A stretch of DNA of 64,000 nt from Chloroflexota bacterium (GTDB lineage Bacteria > Chloroflexota > Dehalococcoidia > UBA2979). The notes beneath the pieces are model-generated. The model worked only from the letters and a program-made list of their open reading frames with translations. It was not told the DNA's origin and did no database searches. The DNA lies in NCBI GenBank assembly GCA_947472995.1, contig CANJBO010000004.1, positions 34,248 through 98,247 on the forward strand, read 5' to 3'. The translations under genes were made by a program, and so were the position numbers. Positions 28,962-37,472 of this stretch are shown here, piece after piece (the stretch's first letter is position 1; the number at the start of each line of letters is the position of its first letter).

Positions 28962-29123
28962 ATGAGGCGCACAGGCATCCGCTGTTCCGGCACCCCCATC
29001 GTGAGCGCGGCGTGCCCGCGTGTCGGCCGGGTCGCCCCCACGCATGGTCGCGAGCCGCACCTGCACCGCCGGCTGCCCCGGATCGTGGTGCGCAGCTACC
29101 CCGAGGGCGGCCCGATCGAGTAG
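28962..29123 (+). CDS. Possible small protein (53 residues)
   Basis: The ORF MRRTGIRCSGTPIVSAACP... ends in RSYPEGGPIE. Its ATG is preceded by AGGAG at a spacing of seven bases, one of the better ribosome binding sites in the window, which is the main support. The product is basic, with two cysteines and several histidines, and has no recognised domain. It could also be a decayed fragment. It ends 25 bases before the -10-like TATCCT of the next gene. Confidence 0.35.
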   Translation: MRRTGIRCSGTPIVSAACPRVGRVAPTHGREPHLHRRLPRIVVRSYPEGGPIE

Positions 29124-29183
29124 TCACCCTTCCGCGCGTCCACGGGCTATCCTGCGCGTGCGACGTGAGCCCGGGAGGGTGCC

Positions 29184-29657
29184 GTGACTGCCTCGAACCG
29201 CTGGCTCGTGATCGTGGCTGTGGGCATCGTCCTCGCGGTGGCCGCCGGGGTCGTCGTGACGATGGTCGCCGGCGGCGAGCGCCGTTACGCCGAGGGCACG
29301 CCGGAGCGCACGGTGCAGGACTACCTCCGCGCGGTGAGCGAGCGTGACGCCACGCGTGCGCTGTCCTACGTGGCTCCCAGCGTGACGGCGCAGTGCACCG
29401 AGATCCCGCGCGACGTCATCAGCAACCGCGGCACGAGCTCCATCCGCGCCGCCCTCGACCGCTCGACGCTCCAGGCTGATCGCACCGCCGAGGTGCGCGT
29501 GCGCATCACCGAGTCGTACGGCGACGGCGGGCCGTTCGGCGGCGGCGAGAGCTCGCACTCGCAGGTGTTCCTGCTCGCGCAGGACCAGGGGCAGTGGCGC
29601 TTCAGCGAGGCGCCGTGGCCGATCTACTGTCCGAAGATCGCGCCGCCGTTCCGATGA
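29184..29657 (+). CDS. Membrane-anchored or exported NTF2-like small protein
   Basis: A 157-residue protein with a GTG start after GGGAGGG. The N-terminal hydrophobic helix (WLVIVAVGIVLAVAAGVVVTMVAGG) acts as a signal anchor. The outer domain of about 120 residues begins ERTVQDYLRAVSERDATRALSYVAP, the pattern of NTF2-like/DUF4878 domains, and has two cysteines. The ATGA overlap with the following membrane protein indicates coupled translation and a likely shared complex. Confidence 0.65.
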   Translation: MTASNRWLVIVAVGIVLAVAAGVVVTMVAGGERRYAEGTPERTVQDYLRAVSERDATRALSYVAPSVTAQCTEIPRDVISNRGTSSIRAALDRSTLQADRTAEVRVRITESYGDGGPFGGGESSHSQVFLLAQDQGQWRFSEAPWPIYCPKIAPPFR

Positions 29658-31465
29658 TCCGCGCGATCGTCTTCAACCTCGTCTGGTTCGTGCTGCCGCT
29701 GGCCGTGATCGCCGGATCGGCGAGCGCGCTCTCGACCGCGCGCGAGGAGGACGAGCGCGACGGCGACGCGGACGAGGGCATCGGCACGGTGCGCCGGCTG
29801 TTCATCTACGTGCTGGCGTTCGTGGGCGTCGTGTTCGCGGCCGTCGGCGTGTCGATGCTCATCGGCGGGGTGATCGACGCGGTCACCGGCGAGGCGTTGA
29901 TTCTCGATCGGCGCCAGTCGCTTGCCATCGCGCTTGCGTTCACTGTGGTCGGCACGCCGGCGGCGCTGCTGTTCATGCTGCTGGCCCAGCGATCGATCCG
30001 CGCGCACGAGTTGGAACGTCGATCGCAGGCGCGTCGCCTGTACCTCGCCGTCACGCGCTCTGTCGCGCTCGTCATGGTCGCGTGGAACACGGTGAACGCC
30101 GCGCGCATGATCCTCGGCCTCGAGCCCGTCGAGGGCGGCCCGTGGGGCGCGCTGCTCGCGTGGGGCGCCGTGTGGGCGATCCACGAGCGTCTCGCCGTCG
30201 CGGAGCCCGCACCGACGAGGATGACGCGGCTCCTCGACCGCCTCGCGCTGTACTTCGGCGCGCTGCTCGGGTTGCTGATGCTGCTGCAGGGGATGATCGG
30301 CGTCGTCGCCGCGCCGCTGTCCGCCGCGTACGACCGGATGACGAACGCCAGTCTGCTCGCGGTGGGCGGGGACAACGGCCTGCGCGCGGCGATCGTCCCG
30401 TGCCTTGTCGGCGGCGCGATCTGGGCGTGGTACTGGTGGCGACAGCTCGCGCAGCGCGACCGCCTGACCACGCTGTGGCGCGTCCACGTCTTCCTCTTCG
30501 GCACGCTGCTGGCCGCCGCGCTCACGATCGTCCCCGCGGCGACCGCCCTGTACCTCGTCGCCGAGTGGTTCGCCGGCACGCCGGGCTCCGACACCGCCGC
30601 CGCGCACTTCGCGGGTATGCCGGTCGCGCTCGCCACGCTCGTCACCGGCGTCGCGACGTGGGGCTACCACCGCGCCGTGATCGTCGAAGCCGGCGACGCC
30701 GGCCGGCACAGCGGCCCGGAGCGCGTGTACCGCTATCTCCTGTCGGCCGCCGGGCTGCTGGCGACCGCCATCGGCGTCGCGACGCTCATCGCGCTCGGCG
30801 CGGAGGGGCTGGGCAGCGCGGGCGGGGCCTTCGTGACGGGCGCGGACTGGTGGCGCAACCAGCTGCTGCGCGGGATCGTCGAGGTCGTCGTCGGCGCGCC
30901 CATCTGGGCGCTGCACTGGGGCGCGACGCAGCAGGCGCTGCGTGACGGACGTGACGAGCGCGGTGCGCCGTCGCGGCGCGTGTACGTGTTCGGCACGGTG
31001 GGCGCGGCGATCCTCGCGCTGCTCGTCAGCCTGACGATCGTGCTGTACCAGGTGTTCGAGGCGGTGCTCGCCAACAACATCTCGCTGGCGCTGCTGCGCG
31101 ACGGCGACTGGGCGCTCGGCGTCGCGATCACCGCGGGCGCGATCGCTTACTACCAGTTCCTCGTCCTGCGCGAGGACCAGGCGGCGCTCCCCGCGACCGA
31201 CGCCACCACGCGGGCCCGCGCGCGGCAGGTCGTGCTGCTCGCGCCTGCCGGCGCTGAGGCGATCGTCGAGGCGCTCGAGCGCGTGGAGGGCGTGCGCGTC
31301 CGCGCGTGGCGTCGCCTCGACGGCGCTGCCACCACCGCGGCGCTGAGCGACGAGCGCCGCGCGGCACTCGTCGCGGCGGTCACGGCGACGGACGCGGAGC
31401 GCGTGCTGATCGCGGTCTCGGACGACGACTTCGACGTCGTCCCGTACGCCGAGGACGCGCGCTAG
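29654..31465 (+). CDS. Polytopic membrane protein with DUF5671-like repeats
   Basis: About 603 residues, starting at ATG 29654, which overlaps the previous stop. It has roughly twelve to fourteen membrane helices arranged as repeated blocks of the pattern RRLFIYVLAFVGVVFAAVGVSMLI...VTGE (helix pair, then a loop with Arg/Tyr). This recurs at VYRYLLSAAGLLATAIGVATLI and RRVYVFGTVGAAILALLVSLTIVLY, matching DUF5671-type repeats. The C-terminal 100 residues are soluble. Role unknown. A transport or structural function cannot be assigned. Confidence 0.75.
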   Translation: MIRAIVFNLVWFVLPLAVIAGSASALSTAREEDERDGDADEGIGTVRRLFIYVLAFVGVVFAAVGVSMLIGGVIDAVTGEALILDRRQSLAIALAFTVVGTPAALLFMLLAQRSIRAHELERRSQARRLYLAVTRSVALVMVAWNTVNAARMILGLEPVEGGPWGALLAWGAVWAIHERLAVAEPAPTRMTRLLDRLALYFGALLGLLMLLQGMIGVVAAPLSAAYDRMTNASLLAVGGDNGLRAAIVPCLVGGAIWAWYWWRQLAQRDRLTTLWRVHVFLFGTLLAAALTIVPAATALYLVAEWFAGTPGSDTAAAHFAGMPVALATLVTGVATWGYHRAVIVEAGDAGRHSGPERVYRYLLSAAGLLATAIGVATLIALGAEGLGSAGGAFVTGADWWRNQLLRGIVEVVVGAPIWALHWGATQQALRDGRDERGAPSRRVYVFGTVGAAILALLVSLTIVLYQVFEAVLANNISLALLRDGDWALGVAITAGAIAYYQFLVLREDQAALPATDATTRARARQVVLLAPAGAEAIVEALERVEGVRVRAWRRLDGAATTAALSDERRAALVAAVTATDAERVLIAVSDDDFDVVPYAEDAR

Positions 31466-31474
31466 CCTCGTGCG

Positions 31475-32464
31475 CTAGGCCGCCTCGATCGACGGAGTGA
31501 CGAGGCGGCGGCGGTGGCGCACGAGCAGCACCGCGCCCACGACGCTCCCCGCGAGGATGATCCACCACCCGTAGACCACGATCACGACCAGCGCCGTGGC
31601 CAGGGTCGTGAGCGTCGCGAGCGAGGCGGTCCACGCCGCGCGCGCCGAGGCCCACACGCCGCCGCCGTCCGGCACGATCTTCGACGGTGCGGCCACTGGC
31701 CGCAGCGACACGGTGATCGTCGACATCGCGGCCTGCGAGGCGAGTGACTGGCGGCGCGCCTCGGTGCGGTCGATCTGGAGGCGCACCTGGTTGAGGCGGT
31801 CCTGCACCTGCAGCACCTCACCGATCGTCGAGGCGCGCCCGAGCAGCGTCACGTACTGCGACTCCACGGCGCGGAGGTTCGCGATCGTCGCCTGCGTGTC
31901 GGTGTATTCGTCGGTCACGTCCTTCGAGCCGGTGTCGATCGTGCGCACCTCGACGGCGACGTCGCGCAGCTTGCCGATCGTCTCGTCGAAGCGGGCGGAG
32001 GGGACGCGCAGCGTCAGCGTGGCGTTCTGCTCCGCCGCGCGCCCACTGAACGAGGAGCCGACGACCATGCCGCCGACCCCGGCCGCGATCTGCTGCACCG
32101 ACGTGAACGACTCGGTGACCGAACGCACCTCGAGGTCGACGCTGCCGTTGCGCACGATCTGGCGGGGTGCCTCGGCCGGCGGGAGCGTCGAGTCGACCAC
32201 GACGCCACCGGGCGCCCCGTTCGCGCCGGCGGAAGCCGCCGGGGGTGCGCCGGGCGCGCTTCCGCCCTTCGATCCCTCGGTCTGTGCCATGTCCCGCGCC
32301 GGGCTCGAGGCGGTCGAGCTGCCGCCGCCGGCCAGGCTGCGCCCCGCGCTGCACGCGCTGAGCCCGGCGATGAGCAGCGCCGCGACCGCGATGCCGAGGC
32401 TCGCGCGCACCGCGCGCATGGTCACGCGTCGTCGAACCCCACGCGTCGCCAGTCGATGCGTCAT
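31475..32464 (-). CDS. DUF4349 family lipoprotein
   Basis: About 329 residues from the ATG at 32464 (the track extends it). It has a lipoprotein signal with the box ALLIAGLSAC. A low-complexity linker is followed by the DUF4349 domain: RQIVRNGSVDLEVRSVTESFTSVQQIAAG, LTLRVPSARFDETIGKLRDV and LQVQDRLNQVRLQIDRTEARRQSL (coiled coil). It ends in one membrane helix (LATLTTLATALVVIVVYGWWIILAGSVV) and a basic tail. The family is of unknown function. It is lipid-anchored at one end and membrane-spanning at the other. Confidence 0.85.
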   Translation of the reverse strand: MTHRLATRGVRRRVTMRAVRASLGIAVAALLIAGLSACSAGRSLAGGGSSTASSPARDMAQTEGSKGGSAPGAPPAASAGANGAPGGVVVDSTLPPAEAPRQIVRNGSVDLEVRSVTESFTSVQQIAAGVGGMVVGSSFSGRAAEQNATLTLRVPSARFDETIGKLRDVAVEVRTIDTGSKDVTDEYTDTQATIANLRAVESQYVTLLGRASTIGEVLQVQDRLNQVRLQIDRTEARRQSLASQAAMSTITVSLRPVAAPSKIVPDGGGVWASARAAWTASLATLTTLATALVVIVVYGWWIILAGSVVGAVLLVRHRRRLVTPSIEAA

Positions 32465-32620
32465 GATCGTGTCCTCGCACTGCCCGGGAGCCGGGATTCG
32501 TCCGGTCCTGTCTGCTATACGTCGCGCGGCCTCGTTCGGTTCCCGATCGCGCGGACGTGACACCGGTCGCGGCGAGGTGCCACACTGGTGCACACGCATC
32601 GACCGCGCGGAGCGTCACGC

Positions 32621-32932
32621 ATGGACACACAGCGACCCGGCATCTCGATCACGTACTGCACGAAGTGCCACTTCCGCCCGCGCGCCGTCTGGATCGCCGA
32701 GGAGCTGCTGCACACGTTCGAGGATCACGTCTCGGGCGTGACGCTCGTCCCCGGTGGCGGCGGCCAGTTCGACATCGCGCTGGACGGCGAGCTGCTGTTC
32801 TCGAACCAGGCGGAGGGGCGCTTCCCGGAGACGCGCGAGCTCCGCGAGCTGCTCGCCGCGCGCATCGACGGGGCGCCGCGCCCGCGCCACGCCACGAACC
32901 CCGCCGTCCCGTCCTCGACGGCGCACGCCTAG
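32621..32932 (+). CDS. SelT/SelW/SelH (Rdx) family protein, Cys form
   Basis: About 103 residues from ATG 32621 (GGAG nine bases upstream). The thioredoxin-like redox motif sits in ISITYCTKCHFRPRAVWIAEELL, CxxC where selenoproteins carry CxxU. The second family segment is VSGVTLVPGGGGQFDIALDGELLFSNQAEGRFPE. Members are small oxidoreductases of unclear partner. No selenocysteine (TGA) is used here. It is divergent from the DUF4349 gene. Confidence 0.9.
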   Translation: MDTQRPGISITYCTKCHFRPRAVWIAEELLHTFEDHVSGVTLVPGGGGQFDIALDGELLFSNQAEGRFPETRELRELLAARIDGAPRPRHATNPAVPSSTAHA

Positions 32933-32971
32933 CCGCCGCGGCCCGTCGCGAGCATCCTTCGATGCTTCGCC

Positions 32972-32988
32972 GCGCCCTGCGAGGGCGC
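32972..32988 (+). terminator. Short GC hairpin after the Rdx gene
   Basis: GCGCCCT and AGGGCGC form a 7-bp stem with loop GCG, 40 bases after the stop codon. No T-tract follows, so it is only a weak terminator candidate. Confidence 0.35.
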
Positions 32989-33004
32989 CGCGCGCCGCGG
33001 TCGC

Positions 33005-33010
33005 TATCCT
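33005..33010 (+). promoter_or_regulatory. -10 element of a leaderless gene
   Basis: TATCCT ends six bases before the ATG at 33017. No Shine-Dalgarno is present and no convincing -35 is seen. Confidence 0.45.
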
Positions 33011-33016
33011 GAGCGC

Positions 33017-33754
33017 ATGGAAGCAGCCGTCCCCGACTACACCGCACTCGAGTTCCCCGACCCGCCCGAGGATCGCCCCTACGTCATCCTGAACATGGTG
33101 AGCAGCCTCGACGGCCGCGTGGTCGTCGAGGGCACCGAGAAGGGGCTCGGGTCGCCGCGCGACCAGCGGTTGATGCGCGAGCTGCGGGTGCACGCGGACG
33201 TCACGCTGAACGGCGCCGGGACGCTGCGTGCCAGCGGCACGTCGTCGCGCCTCGGCGATCCGGTCCTCGAGGAGCTGCGCGTCGCGCGCGGCATGCCGCG
33301 CACGCCGATCGCCGCCGTGCTCAGCCGCAGCGGCGACCTGCCGCTCGACCGCCTGTTCTTCACCGCGACCGACTTCGAGGCCGTCGTCTACCTGTCGGAG
33401 GAGGCGTCCGACGTGCGCCGCCACGCGGTGCAGGCGACCGGTCGCCGCGTCATCCCGCTCCCCGCCGGCGACGAGGTGCCCGCGATGCTCGCGCACATGC
33501 GGAGCGAGCTGGGTGCGCGCCTGCTGCTCGTCGAGGGCGGCCCGACCACCAACGGCGAGCTGTTCGACCGCGACCTCGTCGACGAGTTCTTCCTCACGCT
33601 CGGCGGGGTGGTCGTGAGCGGCGCGCCGACGAAGCCGACGGTGGTGAGCGACCGTGCGCCCTCGATCGACGCGCTCAAGCACCTCGAGCTGCTGTCGGCG
33701 ACGCCCAATGGTGAGACCGACGAGGTCTACCTGCGCTATCGCGTGCGTCGGTAG
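33017..33754 (+). CDS. RibD C-terminal domain (pyrimidine/dihydrofolate reductase-like) protein
   Basis: A 245-residue stand-alone reductase of the RibD_C/DHFR-like fold. The N-terminus is RPYVILNMVSSLDGRVVVEG. Then come LRVHADVTLNGAGTLRASG and the NADPH-binding LLLVEGGPTTNGELFDRDLVDEFFLTLGG. It is distinct from the full RibD at 39633. The reduction substrate could be the riboflavin precursor or another pyrimidine-like compound and cannot be settled from the sequence. A DinB-fold gene follows after ten bases. Confidence 0.85.
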   Translation: MEAAVPDYTALEFPDPPEDRPYVILNMVSSLDGRVVVEGTEKGLGSPRDQRLMRELRVHADVTLNGAGTLRASGTSSRLGDPVLEELRVARGMPRTPIAAVLSRSGDLPLDRLFFTATDFEAVVYLSEEASDVRRHAVQATGRRVIPLPAGDEVPAMLAHMRSELGARLLLVEGGPTTNGELFDRDLVDEFFLTLGGVVVSGAPTKPTVVSDRAPSIDALKHLELLSATPNGETDEVYLRYRVRR

Positions 33755-33764
33755 CGATCGAGCG

Positions 33765-34268
33765 ATGAGCGACGTCATCCTCCCGGCGTACGCGAACTGG
33801 GCGCGCTACAACCAGCGACTGCGCGAGGCGGTCGCACCACTCACGGTGGAGCAGCTGTCGCTTCAGCCCGCGCCCGACCGGTGGCCGCTCTGGGCGACGA
33901 TCGGGCACCTCGCATGCCAGCGCGTCTCGGCGCTGTGCGGGCTGGCGGGCGAGCCCGGCGCCGACACCACGCCGTTCCCGAACGCGCTGTACGAGTGCCC
34001 CGGCGACGAGGACCTCGATCACCCGCTGGACGCCGCTGCGCTGGTCGCCTCGATCGACTCGACGTTTCACATCATCGAGCGCTGCCTGACGACGTGGACG
34101 CTGGCGATGCTGTCCGAGGAGATCAGGCACACGTTCGACGACGGGGAGTGGGCGCGCACGCGCGGCGCGATCCTGCACGGCGCCGCCGCGCACGACATGT
34201 ACCACTGCGCGGAGCTCAACGAGTCGTTCGGGCGTCTCGGGCTGCCCCAGATCGATCTCTGGAGCTGA
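33765..34268 (+). CDS. DinB-fold putative metal-dependent protein
   Basis: A 167-residue protein with start ATG 33765 (the track is longer). DinB/YfiT-like features are WPLWATIGHLACQRVSALCGLAG (first His) and RTRGAILHGAAAHDMYHCAELNESFG, where H..HDMYHCAE gives the second and third metal-binding histidines. It differs clearly from the DinB-fold protein at 10398. It is probably cotranscribed with the reductase upstream. Substrate unknown. Confidence 0.8.
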   Translation: MSDVILPAYANWARYNQRLREAVAPLTVEQLSLQPAPDRWPLWATIGHLACQRVSALCGLAGEPGADTTPFPNALYECPGDEDLDHPLDAAALVASIDSTFHIIERCLTTWTLAMLSEEIRHTFDDGEWARTRGAILHGAAAHDMYHCAELNESFGRLGLPQIDLWS

Positions 34269-34277
34269 CCGCGCGGG

Positions 34278-34497
34278 CTAGAGCAGCCGTCGCAGCAGCG
34301 CGAGCAGCACGCTGCCCGCGATCGACACGAGCAGCATCGAGGTGATCGGGACGTTGACGCGCGCGTGCTCGCGCTCGATGCGGATGTCGCCGGGGAGGCG
34401 GCCGAACCACCCCAGCGCGCCCGTCGCCGATCAGCAGTCCGATGACCACGATCCCCACGCCCAGCGCCACGATGAGCGGCCCGGCCTGCCGGTCCAC
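34278..34497 (-). pseudogene. DUF2905 small membrane protein, frameshifted
   Basis: The ATG at 34497 starts MDRQAGPLIVALGVGIVVIGLLI, the first helix of DUF2905. The family core LGWFGRLPGDIRIERE and the second helix (ITSMLLVSIAGSVLLALLRRLL, then TAG) are in another frame. They are joined if one base is removed near 34428 (ATC-GGC-GAC for ATC-GCG-ACG). The repaired protein is about 72 residues, the normal length. The gene begins four bases after the UDP-glucose dehydrogenase-like stop. The family is of unknown function and is widespread in Chloroflexota and Firmicutes. It is either a lesion or an assembly insertion. Confidence 0.75.
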
Positions 34498-34501
34498 CTC
34501 G

Positions 34502-35275
34502 CTACGACTCGTCGCGGAGGCGACGGTTCTCCTCGGCGACCGCCGCGAGCATGCCGGGCGTCACGCCGAGCGCCTCCGCGGCGCGGAGCAGCGCGTCGAG
34601 GTCCTTCGGCAGGCACTTGCCGCCGAAGCCTCGATCGTCCGGGTGCACCCACGTGTGGGAGCGGCCCATGCGCGGGTCGAGGAGCCACAGCTCGCGCAGC
34701 TCGTTGTAGTCCACGTCCAGCGCCTGCGCGAGGTCGTAGAACTCGTTGCAGAACAGCACCTTCGTCGCGAGGAAGGCGTTCTCCATGTACTTCGCCAGCT
34801 CGGCGGTGGTCGCGTCGGTCTGCTGGATCGTGACGCTGGAGGGCAGCACGCGCTTGTAGAGGTCGTGCACCGGCACGGTCCATGCTCGCGGCCCGCCGAG
34901 GATCGCCCAGCCGATGTCGCGCACGTCGGCGTAGGGGTGGCCGGGCGTCTCGCCGGGGCCGTACTCCGGCTGGAACACGATGCGCTTGCCGGTGCTGCTC
35001 GCGAGCCGGTCGGTCGTGCCGGGCGGTACCGTCGAGCGCAGCACGATCGTGTCGCACGCGATCCACGCCACGACCGCCTCGACGATCGAGGTGTCGCAGG
35101 CGCCGGTGGCGTCGGGCGGCGTGGGGACGCACACGAATGCGAAGGCGCAGGCGTTCACGGCCTCGCGCGTGCCCAGGCCGAGCGGCTCGTCGTACATCAC
35201 GGCGTCGGGGAACAGCGTCTGCATCGCGCGGCCGACGGCGCCGGCGCCGATGATCGCCACGGGCGGTTGAGTCAT
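34502..35275 (-). CDS. UDP-glucose/GDP-mannose dehydrogenase family, C-terminally short
   Basis: A 257-residue protein with start ATG 35275 (the track runs 167 residues further upstream as shadow). The N-terminal Rossmann domain begins VAIIGAGAVGRAM. Then come FVCVPTPPDATGACD, LRSTVPPGTTDRLA, YMENAFLATKVLFCNEFY and the catalytic-cysteine motif GFGGKCLPKDLDALL. It ends soon after, so the C-terminal UDP-binding domain of ordinary enzymes (about 430 residues) is absent. The TAG looks genuine. It lies directly downstream of a nucleotide-sugar epimerase on the same strand and probably acts on its product, or has lost catalysis. Confidence 0.82.
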   Translation of the reverse strand: MTQPPVAIIGAGAVGRAMQTLFPDAVMYDEPLGLGTREAVNACAFAFVCVPTPPDATGACDTSIVEAVVAWIACDTIVLRSTVPPGTTDRLASSTGKRIVFQPEYGPGETPGHPYADVRDIGWAILGGPRAWTVPVHDLYKRVLPSSVTIQQTDATTAELAKYMENAFLATKVLFCNEFYDLAQALDVDYNELRELWLLDPRMGRSHTWVHPDDRGFGGKCLPKDLDALLRAAEALGVTPGMLAAVAEENRRLRDES

Positions 35276-35322
35276 CGCATCCTCGCTCTCACGCCGCGCT
35301 CGCGCTGCGGCATCGTTCGAGG

Positions 35323-36237
35323 CTACAGCTGCTCGCGGAACGACTGCACGGTGCGCGCCAGACCCTCGTCCAGCGGCACCTGCGGCGTCCAGCCCCACAC
35401 GTCGCGCGCGCGTGTCGAGTCGAGCGCGATGCGCGCGATGTCGCCGGCGCGCGGCGGCCCCATGACGGGCGCGCGCTCGTAGGCGCAGTGCTGTGCCAGG
35501 AGGTCGAAGATGCGGCGCGTGCTCGTCTCCTCGCCCGTGCCGATCACGCACATCTCGCCGCCCGGCGCCTCGGACGCGCGGACCTGGGCCTCCACGACGT
35601 CGTCCACGTACACGTAGTCGCGCGTGTCGGTGCCGGAGCCGAAGATCGTGACGGGCTCGCCGCGGAGCATCCGCTGCGCGAAGATCGCCACCACGCCCGC
35701 CTCGCCGTGGGGGTCCTGGTACGGGCCGTACACGTTGGCCGGCCGCACCGAGGCGACCGTCATGCCGGTCTCCCACTCCACGATCTTCAGGTACTTCTCC
35801 GCCGACGCCTTCGAGGCGCCGTAGAACGATCGCGGCTCAACCGGCGTGTCGTCGCCCGCCGGCACGATCTCCGGTGCGCCGAACATCGCGCCGCCGGACG
35901 ATGTGAACACGAACCGTCGCGTGCCCGCCTCCGCCGCCGCGCGCGCCAGCGTCAGGGACGCGATCACGTTCGTCTCGATGTCCAGTCGCGGCTCGCGCAT
36001 CGACACGGACACGGACGCCTGCGCGGCGAGGTGGAACACGACCTCCGGCCGCGCCTCCGCGACCACGCGCGCGACGCCCTCGTCGTCACGCAGATCGAGG
36101 CGCACGTCGCGCCAGCCCTCGACGGGTCGCCGGGGCTCGGCGACGTCGAGGCCGGTCACCTCGTGCCCCGCAGCCGCGAGCCGCCGCACCAGGTGGCCCG
36201 CGATGAAGCCGGAGCTGCCGGTGACCAGTACGCGCAT
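35323..36237 (-). CDS. NAD-dependent nucleotide-sugar epimerase/dehydratase (extended SDR)
   Basis: A 304-residue GalE-like protein with start ATG 36237 (AGGAGG close upstream). NAD loop VTGSSGFIAGHLVRRLAAAGH, VFHLAAQASVSVSMREP, active-site SerSer in FTSSGGAMFG and YGASK (YxxxK), then RPANVYGPYQDPHGEAGVVAIF. It belongs with UDP-glucose 4-epimerases and related dehydratases. The exact sugar is unknown. It heads a minus-strand set with the short UDP-glucose dehydrogenase and DUF2905, suggesting cell-envelope polysaccharide work. Confidence 0.85.
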   Translation of the reverse strand: MRVLVTGSSGFIAGHLVRRLAAAGHEVTGLDVAEPRRPVEGWRDVRLDLRDDEGVARVVAEARPEVVFHLAAQASVSVSMREPRLDIETNVIASLTLARAAAEAGTRRFVFTSSGGAMFGAPEIVPAGDDTPVEPRSFYGASKASAEKYLKIVEWETGMTVASVRPANVYGPYQDPHGEAGVVAIFAQRMLRGEPVTIFGSGTDTRDYVYVDDVVEAQVRASEAPGGEMCVIGTGEETSTRRIFDLLAQHCAYERAPVMGPPRAGDIARIALDSTRARDVWGWTPQVPLDEGLARTVQSFREQL

Positions 36238-36588
36238 AGTCCTCCTCAGGCCGCGTGTGCCGCGCAGGAGCCGATTGGGGACGGCCTCGGACTCGATCCT
36301 ACCGCCATGGCTGCGTACGCGGCGCATGTGACTGGAGCCACCGAGGAGCAAGTCCCCGACTCGGCACGCTGCGCGAGGTGCGAACTGCTCTACAACTAGT
36401 CGTGGGAGGACATGTCTAAGGTCGAGACCTTCAAGGCATAAGCACCAACCGCGAACGCGGCGGCGTAGCCGTCGAGATTCTCATCACCGCCGACAAGGGC
36501 AGCGCGCAATCCGCGACGGGGTGTGCTCGGGCCATGCGTGCGGCACACTTGGGCTCGGACGGGCACGCGACGCGAGAGAGGGACGCCG
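36238..36588. other. Divergent intergenic region before the aldolase gene
   Basis: A 351-base gap between divergently oriented genes, with composition below the window average. It contains a 9-codon ORF (ATG 36412, SD GGGAGG, peptide MSKVETFKA) and a 30-codon frame ending in CARCELLYN (36307-36399), neither convincing. On the minus strand, a frame ending LKVSTLDMSSHD at 36396 reads like the tail of a decayed gene. No clear promoter pair was found. Confidence 0.35.
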
Positions 36589-37419
36589 ATGCCGCTCACC
36601 GGGGCGATCGAATTGCTGGCGGCCGCCGAGCGCGGCGGGTACGCGGTGCCCGGCTTCAACGTTTCGAACGTGGAGATGGTGCTCGGCGTCGTTGCCGCCG
36701 CCGAAGAGTTGCGCGCGCCGCTGTTTCTCCAGTTCAACCCTGCCAACTTCGAGCACATTGGCGGCATCGAGGTCGCGGCGGCAATTGGGCGGGCGATCGG
36801 GGCGCGCGCGACCGTACCGGTGGCGCTGCACCTGGACCACGCGCCAACGGTGGCGCTTGTGCGGCAGGGTGTCCGCCTCGGCTTCACGTCGCTGATGTTC
36901 GATGGATCGACGTTTCCGCTCGAGCGGAACCGTCGCGAGACGATGGAGGCCTATGCCGCCGCGCAGGAGGGCCAGCTCGCGCTCGAGGCCGAGCTCGGCC
37001 ACGTCGGTGGCCGCGAGCCGGGTGTCCGCACCTCGGAGACGATCCTCACCGACCCGGAGGCGGCGGCGCGCTTCGTCACCGAGACGCGCGTCGACTCGCT
37101 CGCGGTGTCGGTGGGCACGGCGCACGGGCTGGCGGGGGAGATCCGCCTCGACCTGGTGCGCGAGCTGCGGATCGCGACGCGGCAGCTGCCGTTGGTGCTG
37201 CACGGCGGCTCCGGCGCGACGCCACACGACCTGCGCGAGGCGGTGCGAGCGGGCATCCGCAAGGTGAACATCGGCACGGAGGTGCACTCGGCGTTCGCGC
37301 GCGGGCTGCAGGAGGCCGGCGGCAACGACCCGCGCCCTGCGCTGCGCGCCGGCCGGGACGCTGTCGCCACCATGGCCGCCGACCGCATCAAGCTCCTGGG
37401 CGCCGCGCACCAGGCGTGA
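36589..37419 (+). CDS. fba: Class II fructose/tagatose-bisphosphate aldolase family protein
   Basis: A 276-residue zinc aldolase with start ATG 36589, preceded by GAGAGGGA (the track has 22 extra residues). Zinc and phosphate motifs are YAVPGFNVSNVEM, VALHLDHAPTV (His pair), AVSVGTAHGL (His), LVLHGGSGAT (His) and VNIGTEV. It cleaves a ketose-1,6-bisphosphate to DHAP and an aldehyde. Fructose versus tagatose specificity is not decidable here. It is followed 66 bases later by the lepB promoter. Confidence 0.88.
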   Translation: MPLTGAIELLAAAERGGYAVPGFNVSNVEMVLGVVAAAEELRAPLFLQFNPANFEHIGGIEVAAAIGRAIGARATVPVALHLDHAPTVALVRQGVRLGFTSLMFDGSTFPLERNRRETMEAYAAAQEGQLALEAELGHVGGREPGVRTSETILTDPEAAARFVTETRVDSLAVSVGTAHGLAGEIRLDLVRELRIATRQLPLVLHGGSGATPHDLREAVRAGIRKVNIGTEVHSAFARGLQEAGGNDPRPALRAGRDAVATMAADRIKLLGAAHQA

Positions 37420-37472
37420 TCGACACCGCCGCGCGCCTCGCACATCCCGCGGGGCCATACGGCGGTCATCGG

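Noticed and set aside
32621-32932. Selenoprotein gene, because the family includes SelW
   Set aside because: The redox motif is CTKC with ordinary cysteine codons and there is no in-frame TGA.
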